Assembly (NCBI GenBank): GCA_008921705.1
Contig: VFFE01008908.1
Location: 836,786-900,785, forward strand
Direction of reading: 5' to 3'
Length of the DNA stretch: 64,000 nucleotides
DNA from: Burhinus oedicnemus
Lineage: Eukaryota > Chordata > Aves > Charadriiformes > Burhinidae
Position 1 is the stretch's first letter, and the number at the start of each line of letters is the position of its first letter. The notes under the pieces are model-generated. The model saw only the letters and a list, made by a program, of their open reading frames with translations, did no database searches and was not told where the DNA came from. Positions 50,101-62,395 of this stretch are shown here, piece after piece. Made by a program: the position numbers and the translations under genes.

Positions 50101-53100
50101 CCCACACCAGAGGCACCAGACCAACGTGTGCTGTGGAAAAGGAGCTGGGGAAATCTGGTGAAACACCGTGCCCAGGGGTACCTGTCGCAGCAGGGGACTA
50201 TGGAGATGTGATCGTATGAAACGAGGGCAGGCGTACTGAGAAGGACAAGCTGCGGGTATTCATTTATCCATAAACCTTCGGATCCGTAGATGAGCCTCCT
50301 TGCTGCCGTGGGGCTAAGCCCCCGCTCCCAGGGGTCGAAAGCGGAGGCGGCTCAAAGCTTTAGTACTGCACCAAATTTTAGCATAAAGGTCCCTTCTGTC
50401 CCATTTGCGGGGAGGAAGAGCCGGAGGGGCCATGGCAGCTCCCAGCAAGCACAGAGCTCTTGGCATGGGGGTCCTTGGCCGGCTGCCGCGGCGCAGGGGG
50501 GCTGGCAGGGACCCGTGGTCCCACAGAGAGGTGTCACACTGCCCCGGGGCTGGCACCTTGTGCTATGTCTTAGGTTGGCAACTGCTTTTTTTTTTTTTTT
50601 AAAAAACTTGGTTTTGTTGCATAATAAAGGGGTTAATATTACAAAGGAAAAAAGAAATAATTGTAATGCTTTCCCAGCTCGCCTCCATTTTTAACAATCA
50701 CGTTTCATCCTCTTGTGTCCCCTGACTCACGCTGGAAAGGCTTTTGTTTCTGAATCTGTAATCAAAGCAACAAATGTGAAGGTCACTTCCTTGAGATTAT
50801 ATGGCAACGGAAGAAGTCCGGGATTGTGTCTCCCTTCTTCCCCCAGCTTGAATGTACAGAAAACATGAAGGTACATGCATGCTGTTGAGTACGTCTTGGG
50901 TTTCTCCAGTCCTTTTAAACCCCCAGGGCGTGTGACTTGGAGGTAAGAGGCTATATTTTAATTTCTGATGCTTAGCGGCGACAGATAACATTGTTTAGTG
51001 CTGTTCTGTTGTGCCCTGACTTAAACATCACGCAGGGCTGTGCGTGCAGGAGAGGAGGCGGCCAGAAAGCAGCACGGAGCAAAGTGAGTTTGCTTTGGGC
51101 TACTTCAGAAGTGCAGCCCGAAACCGTTTTCCTTCCTCTTTTCTTTGCCCTGAAAGATCAGTCCCGAAAAATTTCTTTGCATCTCTTGCACTCCGTTGCG
51201 GAGATAAGGGGCTGTTTGTTTACTCCCAGCATTTACAGCTGCTTTTTCCTGCCTTTGTCATAAGTGCTGCCTTAGGAAAGCGCTAAATCCAGGCTTGGTT
51301 CGGGTAACTTTGCTGCAGCTGGAGAGCAGGTCTGTAAGGTCTGATTATGGAGAAAACCCGTTTTCAGAGATTACCCTTAGAGGCTGCTCTGAGATATGAT
51401 TTAAACTGAACAAAGCACAGATTCATAAGTCCCGAGAAAAGGCGGTCAGTGCCCGGTACAGTAGCTCCTTTCAGCACGTAGCTATTAAATGTCTCATCAA
51501 TAAGATCCCCACCCCTCTTGCCCAAAAAGAAAACCTCATGGAGAGGTTGGCACTGGCGATGCAGCAGCGCACATGGAGCTCGTTAACGGCCGTTGAGAAA
51601 GAGCCTTTGATCCGAAGGGCTTGTTTTGCTTTAAAAGTGGAGTGTGGAGCAGTCCAAATCTGTCAACCCCCCCCCTCCACCCCCAGTGCCTGGCAAGGCT
51701 CTGGTGGCAGGGCCGGCTGGCTCCTCGCCGCAGAAACACCGCTCAGCGCCCGCTGCAGCCAATACCCACTATTTTGTCTTCTTCCAAAAAGCTTAGGATT
51801 TCAGGCTTTGCTTGTTTTATTTGCTTGCTTTTTGCATTTTTTTTAAAGAGTTACAGAAGTTAAAAGCAATTCAGATGGGCTTGTGATATAGCCCTCTCTT
51901 TTTTTTTTTTTTTTTTAAATTATTTTTTATCGCCTGCTTACCTAATGTCTGTTCAAGGCTGGCGTCTGGGTTTCCCCAGGGGCTGCTGCCAAGCATGAGA
52001 GTGCCTGGAAAAGTCCAGGGAGAGCATGGGGACATGATGGGGGATGAGGCGGGTGCAAGGACCCCGATGGGGCAGGGCGAGGGAAGAGAGGCAAGATGCC
52101 CTTGGAGGATATGGTGCTGCCTGGAGGGGATGGTGTATATTTGGTCAAGGCTTGCTCTGCCTATGTCTCCTGCCTCAGGACTCTTCCCTCGAAAGCCCAA
52201 CCCAGGGGTGGGCAGGGGGGTGGTGGAGAAGCAAGAAGTCTGGTGGAGAGGATGGGGGAGCAGCCTCTGAGAAGCTGTCGAAGAGATGGGGGAGAGCTTC
52301 AGGGCTGGGGAGAGGTAAAGAGGCATCAAGGGCCAGGTGTGGGTCCCTGGGGAATGGGAAACTTCTCTAAGGGGATTTTTTTTTTTTTAATCTTCTGTAA
52401 CTATTCCTGTAAGAGGGAAAGGCAAGTTCCTGTTTCAAGTGGGTTAGGGATGGCTTCCGGGGTGGGATAAAACACAGGAAAAGTTACCAGAAGCTCTATG
52501 CAGAATAACTCCCGAGATTCGTGTTGTAGACTTAAGCGAGGGAGCAGGAGCTTAACAGATTTGCCTCCAAACCCCTGGTTGAGGAGCGAAGGTCAGAGCA
52601 GGTCACAGGAGGGCAGTCTGGTCCTGCCCCATGGTGGGTACCACTCGTTCAAGGGCAGAGGATGCTGCTGTCTCCACACAGTGCCTTTCTGGGGCTAACA
52701 TTGCATTTGCTCCGTTGGGTAGCATCAGGAAAGTTCTTTGATCCCACAGGATCTTCCCCCCTCCCCCCCCAAGTTCCCAGGAGATTGCACTGGAACAAAA
52801 CATCACCGTGGGCTGGTGCACGGTAATGACCTGACTGCAGTGTCTCAGCGCTGCTGGTGATAAGCATGTCTCCACCAGACGCTAATTTATTAGCTGTGTT
52901 CTGCCAAGGAAAGCAGATGTTGGATGAAGTATTTCATTGACTTGATGTTTGTGGCAGATTTGCACTGATTGTTTCCTATTAATTTTCCTGATTTTTAGGA
53001 TTAGCTGTAGAGTTGCCTGTCTATTATTTTCTTGCTGTTACTTTAAATACATTGCAGACTGGTAGGACTGGTAACATCGGCACTCATGGAATGACGTGAC

Positions 53101-54698
53101 CTGTTTGAGAAACGTTTCAGTTTTGATTATGGGACGCCTTTATTTAATATAAGGAGAATGTTGATGCAACAGGGGGGCTGTTCCTTCAAGAAGATGGCTA
53201 ACCTCTCCCCCTCTGTCAGAGGGACTCAGCATCTACTGATAACGCTGCTGGCAAGATCCCGTGGCCTTTGGCAGTGTCAGGAGAGGTGAAACGCTGTCTG
53301 GATGCTGCTTGTCAGCTGAAAAGCATGGGGCCGGCAGAGCCATGAAGCAGTACATCCCTCTGCCTTGTGCCGCGGGAACCGATGCTGCCTGTGTGCTTGT
53401 AGCACGCCCGTCACCCGCGCGTTGGTGCACGGGTCGTGCGTGAACACCCCCTGCACCCCCGCGTGGGAGGCAGCAGCAGCGGGTACGTGAAACCACCATC
53501 GGTAGCATCAGGAAAAGCAGCCACAGTGCAAAACTAACCCCTCTCCTCCCCACAAGGAAGTTCTGTACGTCGCATGCTCCCGGTAGAGACCAAGAAGCAG
53601 CAACTCTCCTGTTTAGCTTTGGCTCTTGGCAAAGGGCTTTATCTCCTGGCTGGGATACTGTATTTACTTTGAGAAAGACTGAATTAATTTGTTCCCTGGA
53701 TTTTCATTTGTCACTGGTTTGGGGTTTTGGGTTTTTTGTGTTTTGTTTTTTTTTTTTTAAATCAGTGTGGTCGTCATTACTTCTGAGCATTGTGTTTGAG
53801 CATTTTGGGAGAGGAGGCTGAGATTTAGAGCCCCGCGACCAGCTCCAGTGAGTGGGATCTTTCTAATGACCACAAGAGGCTGTGCCTGTTGTCCCGTACA
53901 GATCGGCAAGCCATCAATAAAGCAGTCGAGAGAGTCCCTTAGCTTTGCTATCCCCTGCAATGAGAAATAGCAGAATAAATGGGGAAGAGGAGAATCGCAC
54001 GGAAAGTGCGTTGGCACTTGGCCCTGAAAAGCCCCAGTGCCTGCACTGAGGGAGAGCACTTGGGCTGTTGCTTTGCCGGATTTTTTTACCAGCTCAGCTG
54101 GTGGGGCTTACATGAAAGTCAGTTGTCATGAAAGTCAGCAGGAGCCAGTTTTTTCATCGTACTTTCAGTTCATGTGGCTATTTTAGGAAGGTGCCATGCA
54201 ACCGGGAGAGCCTCTCAGCCCCCTGTTCCAGGCACAGTGTTTTATCTCCAACTCTTTGCCAAACTTCAGCAGAGCCAACGTTTCCATGGAAAACATCATC
54301 AAAGGGGCATTTGTATCAGTTTGCACTTAAGTAAGTTTTTTCTCCAGCTTGTCTCATCTTAAAATGTTATTTCTGTGCATGTCGTATTCAGCCTGGTCTT
54401 CAAGTGCCTGTCCCTGCCTGGCTGCTCCTGAGACAAGAAGCACAGGGACACCCTGAGGTCGGGAACGGCTCTGTACAGTCCCTGCAATTGCTGTGGGTAA
54501 ACACCCCATGAGTGTTGGGATGGGAACGTGCAGAGCCAGGGTCGGCTCTGCAGCCCTTGAGGAAGGACAGGGGTGGCATTTGGAGTCACCTTGGCGAGGT
54601 GAGATGGGTCCTACAAAGTGGCTTGCCATAGCATGAAGGGTGGGAGACGAGGCCAGCCACTTCAGTGCATTGCGGACTCTTTAACGTGAAGCAGATAC
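47152..54698 (+). other. FRMD4B intron 1, middle part
   Basis: No exon recognised. It contains the longest open frame of the window (261 codons on the minus strand, 47279-48064), of biased composition (S, P, L, F) and without domains. Long T runs occur at 50586-50600, 51899-51916, 52376-52388 and 53746-53758, a G8A10 junction at 48679-48696 and C-rich tracts at 51667-51684 and 52746-52770. A purine/G-rich stretch covers about 52000-52320. Confidence 0.7.
53371..53505. other. CpG-dense patch inside intron 1
   Basis: About 16 CpG dinucleotides in 135 bp by eye, including CCCGCGCG, within otherwise CpG-poor intron. It is too short to be a full CpG island. It could be an intragenic promoter or enhancer, or a GC-rich conversion patch. 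Confidence 0.55.
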
Positions 54699-54808
54699 TG
54701 GCTTCTGTTAAGGTTAATGGCAAGACGACAAATGATTTAAGGCAAAATTCTGGCCCTATTAAAGTTAACGGCAAAGTTCATTGACTACATTGGAGCCAGG
54801 ACTTCAGC
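54699..54808. repeat. ancient amniote repeat relic in intron 1
   Basis: The block AATTCTGGCCCTATTAAAG, then TTAACGGCAAAG, TTCATTGACTACATTGGAGC and CAGGACTTCAGCC resembles an old interspersed repeat with alternating sense and antisense copies of a TTGAAGTCAATGG-type core. A related GTTAAGGTTAATGGCAAGA sub-block lies just before it. I recognise the motif; the family name is uncertain. Confidence 0.55.
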
Positions 54809-55699
54809 CAAAGGTTTCTTTGACTTGAAGATTGGGAAGGAGATGCAGTATGTCTGGAGACATGGTCTGTCCCCTGTCAAGCTGTGTGGTTGCCTTCGAA
54901 GGGATCGGGGCATGTTTATCACGACTATGTGAGCCAGGCTGTGGTGCTTTGGCAGGGAACCCACCGGCTGCCTGGGCTGGCGTGTGCAGAGACTGGGGGG
55001 AAACCCGAGTTTTTGGGACCTAGAGCCAACCCTTTGCGTTTTGCAGGAGGTATTGGTGAGTCCAGGAGACTTCGAGGGGAGGGCAACCATGCAGAGGAGG
55101 CATCGCCTGGGGGCTTTTGTGCTGCACCCCTCGCTAGCAAAGGAGATGATGGAGCGGGACGCGATGCGGCAGTGGGATTGGGGGCATGTTTCCTTTCCCC
55201 AGATCTTCACTCGTGGGAGGGTGGAGCATTTCCAACCCCCCACCCATCTGTTTTCCACTGAGCACCTCCCACCGCGGGACACTCCATGACAGGCACCTAG
55301 TTGGGTCAGGGAAGACCCGTGAGCTGCTGACAAGAAATGTGCTGCATCAAGGCACTTTTGGAGACCTATGCGGATCCTTTAAAAAGTTTCCATAGAAATG
55401 CTGGTATAAAACCAAACTCCTGTTTGTTCTTTTTCTGCTTATTCCTTAAAGCCTTGAGCTGCTCTGAGTGCTGGAACATGACGAGGCTTTGCTCTCCCAA
55501 CAGACACACCAGGAAACTCTGAGGTCATTTCAAGCATTATAACTTTTTCCCTCTTCCCCCCCAGCTGCATGCAGGCCCCTTCCTTCCAGGAGAGGCAAAA
55601 AGCTTTTATTTTCCTGAGCTGTGCCTAGTTAGGGCAGCTCCGTATTGCAATACACTCTTGCATATTATTTCATGTTTTTATCAAGCAGTGTACGTTCAC

Positions 55700-55781
55700 G
55701 GGCCAGATGTAAGCCGGCCGGTTGTATCAAAGTCAATGAAGCAATGCTGATCTAAGGCAGCTGAGGATCTGATCCTAAATG
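55700..55781. repeat. ancient amniote repeat relic in intron 1
   Basis: The order TGTAAGCCGG, TCAAAGTCAATGAAGCAATG, CTGATCTAAGGCAG and CTGAGGATCTGATCC matches an old widespread amniote interspersed sequence (consensus-like core AAGTCAATGGAGC...CTGAGGATCTGGCCC). It is the best preserved of the copies seen here. The family was not assigned. Confidence 0.6.
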
Positions 55782-58700
55782 TCTTCAGGGCTGAAGGAAA
55801 AAAAAAAAAAACCCCACCTAAATGCCGATGAAAATCTGAGGTCAGTGTAGGGGCTTCAATATTAAGCTTTGAAATCTCTTACAGGCTTATGAGTTACAGA
55901 AGAGGGGATGGGAGGGGAAAAAAAAAACCCTTACAGGAAATTACTGGTGATGCTTTATAGCTGGTTAACTGCAGCTCAGGTAGGGATTTTGAGATGAAAT
56001 TCTCATTTTAAGTGCAAGGCTGGTTCTCTGGGCTCCTATACCCGCAAAGCAGCGCTGCTGCCTCGCACTCACTGGTCAAAAGCAGGGCGGCAGGATTTTG
56101 TGTCCCTGCTGCCATTCTGCTGGCTTTGTGGAGGCTGCGCCTTTGCGGCAAAGGGACGGCGTTTCCTACCTGACCACGTGCATCTTGTGAGTGGGAATAT
56201 TGCTCTTTTGGTTTTTGTCATCCATATGATTTTCTTCAGCTCTCTGACTTGACAGGCACCGTGATGTGCCTGTTTCAGGAATGAATGATCCGGCTTTTAC
56301 CGTCTGTGTTCTAACGACGCACCGCAGCCCGATTTCTCACTTTTAAAACTGCAGGTTTAAGGCTTTGTGTGCCGGCCATGTATTTTAGTGAAAACGGTTC
56401 CCCCTTCTCTCTCATCACTGGATGCCTCGGTGCATTTTTTTTTTTCTTGCTGTAAAATATCTTCCAGAGCTTACTCACCTGCCAGCAAAGTTTAATTTCC
56501 CGTGGTTCCTCTGCGAGGAGCTTATGGAAATAAGACGTGCAGTTCTGCGCAGCTGGGACCGAATGCCCGGTGCCATGCTTGGGTGTCTTCTGGGCAGAGC
56601 CCCTGCGGGTGCTCGGTAACCCCCCCTGTGCCTGAGCAAAAAGCTTTATCCTGAGAGGAAGGGGAGAGGAGAGCTGGGGGAAGAGGTTTGCTCACGTGGA
56701 CCTTTGGGGTACTGAAGATGTGAAGCCTCACTGGATGGCGGGCTGGTTTTAAAGCTTCCAGCAATGCGTATTTACGTGGATGCAGGACCCTGGAACAGCC
56801 ATCCTGTCCCCAGGCAGGTCGCAGTTACCCATCGGCACAACGCGGTTGTGCCCAAAGCGTGTGGATGCGGGCTGCTGAAGCCCAAATCATGGCTCGTCCC
56901 AAAGGAGAGCAGCTGGGATGCACACACAGACCTCTGAGCGTTTCAATGGTAGAAACAGTTCCCAATTTTGTCTCAATTATGTACAATCCTCTCTGGCCAC
57001 AGAGTTGTTAGGTTTTGGGGGTTTTTTTTGGCTTTCCCTAGTAGCGAAGTCTCCAGACCTTCTTAAAACAAAAAAAGGTTTAAAAAATAGGAGTCAGTGA
57101 CAGATACGGCCAACTACGCCGAGCGATAGCTCCGTAAGTTGCCCAGTTTTGGGAGGTGAAATGTGGTCTGGAGGGAGAGCAACACATTCGGGTTTGCTTC
57201 TGACCCGAACCCTTCTTGACTTCCCATCCCTCAGCTATGCTTCAGGAGATAGGTTATTCTGTCAGCTTTTTTTTTTGGCATCAGTTTTTTTTGAGGTTTC
57301 CTGTTTACACCCTGTCTAATTACTTTTTTCTTTTTCTTATTTTTTCCTAACTGGATGACACACATGGCTGTCTAAAAATATTGCATGTAACAACCAGCTT
57401 CGAATAGGGAGGATGTTTCTGCTGAAGAGAAATAGCATAAATATCCTGCATATGTTTTGGTTGGTTTTTTTTTTTTCCCCAAATAAACATTCAGGCTCAG
57501 GTTATCACAGGGAACTGGTTTAAGTGGCCAAGAAATAGGCTTTTTCTCTCTGCCTTGGTGTTTTTTAAATTTTTTTAAAGGACTGATGTTTTGGAAAATC
57601 TGCCTCCATGATTTTAGGTGGAGAATTTGTCTTAAAAAAGCAAGATGGAGGAAAAAAATGTTTTGTTTTGTTTTTTTTTTTTTCCCCAGCTATATAAAAC
57701 CTTTCTGAACATTTTAACCTGCTGTATAGAATTACAGTCTCACCCAGTGCTTTAATTTTCACATGTGGAGATTTTGAGAACTGTGCATTTGTCCTCCTTC
57801 ATTATCTTCCTTTTTCACTGAAGATGTGACTAAACCAGCTTCTTGCTGAAAGCCCGCTGCCTATAAGTTAGGAGGGCTGGAGAAATTCAGTGACACCGAA
57901 ATATTACATTGGAAAGTGTGTATCCTCCTTTTCGTTCCTTTCCACGTTTGAGTTTTTATTGCTTACTTGTGCGCAGAGCGTACAAGTGACTTTGGGGGAA
58001 AAAAATAAGAATCCAGCATCCCAGTATCTCAGTATGGTTTTGCCAAAAATGAGGCTGTGCATTATGTTGCTCTGCTAATTTCCTGTTGGGAATGAGATGA
58101 GATACAGTGATACTTCGTGAATTTTATGCTGCTACTGCTTTTACTGGATAATAGCTTAAATATTAGCAGGCTTTTAAAAAAAAAACTGCTAAAAAGACCA
58201 ACTTTGGGGCATGTTGCAAAAACATGACAAAATTGTGCATTTGTACAGACAATGCAAAATCAATGAGAATAAGCTGAAAACGTAGATGTGTGCATATCTG
58301 TATCTCGGGACTGCTCATGCCGCCTCTTAACTGAGCCAGACGGCTGTGCTCATCTCCTGATGGATTGGTCCAACTACAAAGCAAATCCATTCCGTTGTTC
58401 AGATTAGCACAGCGTACTGAATTAAAGATGAAAACGTATCTGCAAGGGGCGCTCGGGTGTTGGGTCTTTGACGAGTTCTCCCTGAGAGCTGGAGAGTCAA
58501 ATTGCGGGTTCTTTCCCAGAGCCCAAGGAAATAGGCCTGCCAGCGGATGTGCTGCAGGGAAATAAATCACACCGGTGTCACTGGGGGAGTTAAAAATGAG
58601 TCCTTCGCTGCTTTGGCTCCAGGAGCTCTGGGTCTCAGGTCGCTGAGCTGGAGGCACTCTTCCATGGCCAAAATCCAGTATATGTCCTGTGATGCTATGG

Positions 58701-59457
58701 TGGCAAAGTCCTCTTTTTGAAGCTCCCCAGCTCTTCAGGGAAGAGGAGAGGACCAGACCGTTGATACCCGTGTTGGAGCGTGTGGCATGGCTGCACCGCA
58801 GTCATGCCACACCTCTGCGTCACTGCGCTGGGACAATATGAGGCCGGCAGAAGATGACTGATACTCTAAAGTTTGTGAGGTGATCTTGTGGCTGCGATAG
58901 CCTCGGAAGCTTTTGGTTCTGCTCCCTGTACGAACAAGGCTTGGAAAATGTGAGTGCTGTCTTGTGTATCCCAGCCCTGTCTGCACAGGGGGGACGGCTC
59001 CATGTGAGGAAAGAGTTGTCTCCTGGAGATGACCTCTCTGGTGGGCGACATTCCTGATGCAGGATGGGCTTGTGTTGCTCTGTGATAGTAATTGGGAGTG
59101 ATTTGCTTCCGATTGTGTTTGTAAGTACAGAGTAAGCCAAGTAGAGTGCTCTCTGCCCCATCAGGAATGGGGTGGGGATACTTGGAGTGAGCTCTTGCAC
59201 AGCTGCGGAAACCAGGGTGCTGGTTGCGGAAGCCTTGGGTCTACAAGAGGCGGATAAGGGCTGGTGTTTGGACTGTCCTGGTTAACACCGCTTTGCTTAG
59301 GGATTGGAGCCTGCAAATGCAACGCTGGTAGTCACCCTGGCAGATTTGCGTTCCTTGCCAGGGCTGTGGTGCCACACAGTGAGTATCCGTGTTGTGCCTC
59401 TCAGCCCAGGTGGAGAAGGCACCTTAGCAGGGATGTAGCCCTCAGGTGCGCGTGCAT

Positions 59458-59479
59458 GGGCTGCGGGGGGGCAGAGGGG
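59458..59479 (+). other. G-quadruplex-type motif in intron 1
   Basis: GGG, CTGC, a seven-base G run, CAGA, GGGG. The seven-base run can supply two G3 tracts with a one-base loop, which satisfies the four-run rule on the non-template strand. Confidence 0.45.
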
Positions 59480-59845
59480 CACAAGCAGCAAACAGAAAGG
59501 GCTCCAGGGACACCCCTCTTCTTCCTTGAGCTATAGGCAGCAGCAGACACTTGATGGCCCTGGACAATGCTGTCGTGTCCTGCCATGCTACAGAGCGTTC
59601 CTGGGGTGACACGAGCACATGGACACATGGGGATGTGCGCGGGAGCTGACAGGTTTGTCCCAAGAATGACATTTTGTTGTGCTTTATTGCTGACCAACCT
59701 GGCGTCTCCTGCAACTTCTTGACTGAGCTTTCCAGTGCTCTGGGAAGCAGCTGTATGAGTTCTTCTGAGGTGAGAATCCTGGAGAATAGGGTACTAAACG
59801 TTAACTGTGTCTATATCTGTAAATCAGACTTCTAAGCTGTATCCC

Positions 59846-59950
59846 TATGTTTTCTCATCAATAAAATCAGGGATAGTTATATCTTGCCTATCTTCAAGGG
59901 TGTCATGAGGTTTAATTACTTCACTTTTAAGGTGCTTTGCAATTACCTTG
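59846..59950 (+). repeat. MIR-like SINE relic in intron 1
   Basis: TTTTCTCATCAATAAAATCAGG, then ATCTTGCCTATCTTCAAGGG, GTCATGAGGTTTAATTA and AAGGTGCTTTGCAATTACC follow the order of the MIR 3' half (the 'tcatctgtaaaatgggg', 'cctacctcatagggt', 'gtgaggattaaatga', 'aagcgctttg' landmarks). Degenerate; boundaries approximate. Confidence 0.65.
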
Positions 59951-62329
59951 AATAGCTGAATAGAAGCAGAGATTATGGTTAGTATTTCTTTTATGTTTTA
60001 ATCTTCCCGGCAACCTTCCTTTCTCCTCAGCACAAGGCTTTGTGGATGTGTTTGCTATAATAGAAACCTTTTTTTTTTTTTACTTAACAATAGACAACCA
60101 AGGCAATTAAAACAGTCAGAAGTGATTAATGTGATTTCAGTGGGTGAAAGCTAAAGCAGCTAGCAATTAAATAATGGCAACCCTTGTGCTATCTCAGAGC
60201 AACAGATGGGGAATGATTTAAAAACACTATTGGATCAGACACTTCGCAACAGGGGCAGATTGGTAACAGTATGTCAGAGCCAGAAATATGCACCACCTTG
60301 AAGGGTGTGCTGATGAAATGATTAATTGATGGTAACACGCGACTTATTTATGACCGTGCCATGGCAGACCTTCAGCTCTCAGAAACAAATGGACCCGTGA
60401 TCAGATCGTAATGGATTTAAGGGCTCCAGGCAGTGCGTTGGTGAGCGGATAAATTGTAGGGACTGTGCTGGAAGCTGGAATCGGGATGCTGCAGCTTTGC
60501 TCCCAAAACCTGAAGGATAAAGTGCTGGAAGGCGGTACCCTGCTGGGAGCGTGGGGCTGGTGCAGCTTTGGGCTGATGCCTCCTGGGGGTGCAGCACCGT
60601 GGGGTGAGGCCGTGGTTTGCACGGGGGGCATCGCTGCCGTCTCCGAGATGGAGCGGTCTCGGCTCTGCACCCCTCGTGCACAGCAAGTCACTCCTCATCC
60701 GGCACTTGTCTACAAACTCACATTCACAGCAGTAGGAGAAATGAAAAGGAAGGGGTCTCTTCCAGCTAGACTCGCTCTGCAGAAACGGTCCTTTTACTGG
60801 GATTGCTGTTTCGATGAGCGATGCGATGATACGTGTTTGGTTAGTGCCATAAGTTGCCAGTGCCGGTGGCACAGATGCTGTAGCCCCGTTTTCCCGGACA
60901 CCAGACAGTTGTGCCCGCAGATGCTCATCTCTGACCTGTTTGCAGAGCTCCTCAGGAGGGGGCTCCCTCCCAGGTTTTGGTCGAAATGAGCTTAATTAGT
61001 TGAAACAATAAAGCTTTGTTAATTTAGCTTCTTACGGCTGGCTGGTGACAGAAGAGGCTGTGTCTCGGCAGTCCTCCCTGTGCAAACAGCCGCACGTTGA
61101 AACGGGGGCAGCACTGGGGGGCAGTGGGAGGTCTCTTTTCAGTTGTACTGCAATCGGGTATAAATTGTATTTATTTTTAAGTCTTTATAAGGTTTGGATG
61201 TGCAGCATCCCCCGGGGCAGGAGGTGATGAGGGGGTGGTGGCGGCGGCAGTAGAGCTCAGCCCTGTCCTTGTCCCCATCCCTGTGGAGCCAGAGGGATGT
61301 GAAAGGAGAAACCGCTGTGTGTTGCCGTTTAATCCCTCCGGGAGCCCCTATCTAAGCAAACCACCCTCGGCCTCTGCTTACAGCTCAGAATTTATAGTCT
61401 ATGAGAAGCTTGTGCTGTCAGGAAAATGAGTTACTCTGAAGCTGGGAGGATAAATATAAAAGGTTTCCTTCACCAGCTCTCACCCAGAGCGTGCTGCAAA
61501 GCCGGTCCTCGCCAAAGCCAGCAAGAGGTCCAGAATTAGAACAAATTTTAAATAATGTAAAGTCTTTCATGGAAATGCATTAGATTTCAAAGGGCAGATA
61601 TTAAAAAGGCCTAATGTGCAGCTATTTCTGAATTGCTGTCCTTTTAAAGAGAGAAAGACAAGTTGTTTGCAAGAGATAAATGTAACATGAAATAAGTGGT
61701 CCAGATATAACGTCGGGGGTTCCAAAGCTCATCCTCTTCTTAATCGTTCACTTCAAGCACCTGCGTTGGTATGTGCAACCACCTATATAAGAATCCTATG
61801 GAGGCAATGATTTCTAATGCTTGTGAAAAGTTATCCAAGGGAGACCATTAATGTGCCGGTGGAGAGTCCATCTAGACTTGAGACCAGGTCCTCTGTCAAC
61901 AGATTAAATCTAGGCTTGACTCATCTGCAGGGCGGGTTGGATAGATGGGGGGCTGCATGGGTCCCTGGTCATCTCTGCTCCTCACCGGAGCAAAAGGCCA
62001 GCACCGAAGTGGCTATGGTACTAGCCAGGCTGCTTCATCCTCAAATTAAATTCTCGCAGCGCTTGTGTCCCTCTTATCTGATCCCAAGCGCTGCGAAGCA
62101 CCCTTCGTTCTGCCTTGAAGTTGATGGGAGCGCAGAGTGCTGAGGCAGCTCCCCAGACCCAGTCCTTGGAGAAGGACGCTCAGCTCCGGTACGGAGTCAA
62201 TTCCCTTATCAGTGCAGATTAAACGCTTGCTACGCACTGTCCTTGCCCCCGAGCCGCACGTGGGCCTGTGCGAGCCAGGAAAGGCGCGGGTCCTGCCCTT
62301 CCTCAGGGGCTGTGTTGCTGTCTTTGCAG

Positions 62330-62395
62330 ATGACAGAGGGCCGGCACTGCCAGGTGCACCTCCTCGATGACAGGAACTTGGAGCTGCTGGTTCAG
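62330..62395 (+). CDS. FRMD4B: FRMD4B coding exon 2 (start of FERM domain)
   Basis: Encodes 22 residues, MTEGRHCQVHLLDDRNLELL then VQ, residues 55-76 of the long product. This is the start of the FERM F1 (ubiquitin-like) lobe. The acceptor TTTGCAG lies directly before the ATG, and the donor is CAG/GTAAAG. Both flanking introns are phase 0. FRMD4A proteins also begin at the equivalent methionine, so a transcript starting within intron 1 could initiate here and lack the exon 1 leader. The context of this ATG is weak (C at -3, A at +4 after splicing). The sequence is near-identical to mammalian FRMD4B as remembered, which makes the exon call very strong. Confidence 0.95.

Larger units (their letters stand above)
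54809..62329 (+). other. FRMD4B intron 1, last part
   Basis: No exon recognised up to the acceptor of exon 2, which ends TGTCTTTGCAG at 62329 behind a short pyrimidine tract. There are A runs at 55798-55811, 55918-55927 and 58176-58185, and T runs at 56435, 57267, 57465, 57671 and 60069. The region 57240-57690 is strongly T-rich. Chance frames of 125-182 codons near 54.8-55.3 and 60.4-61.0 kb have no recognisable domains. Confidence 0.7.
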
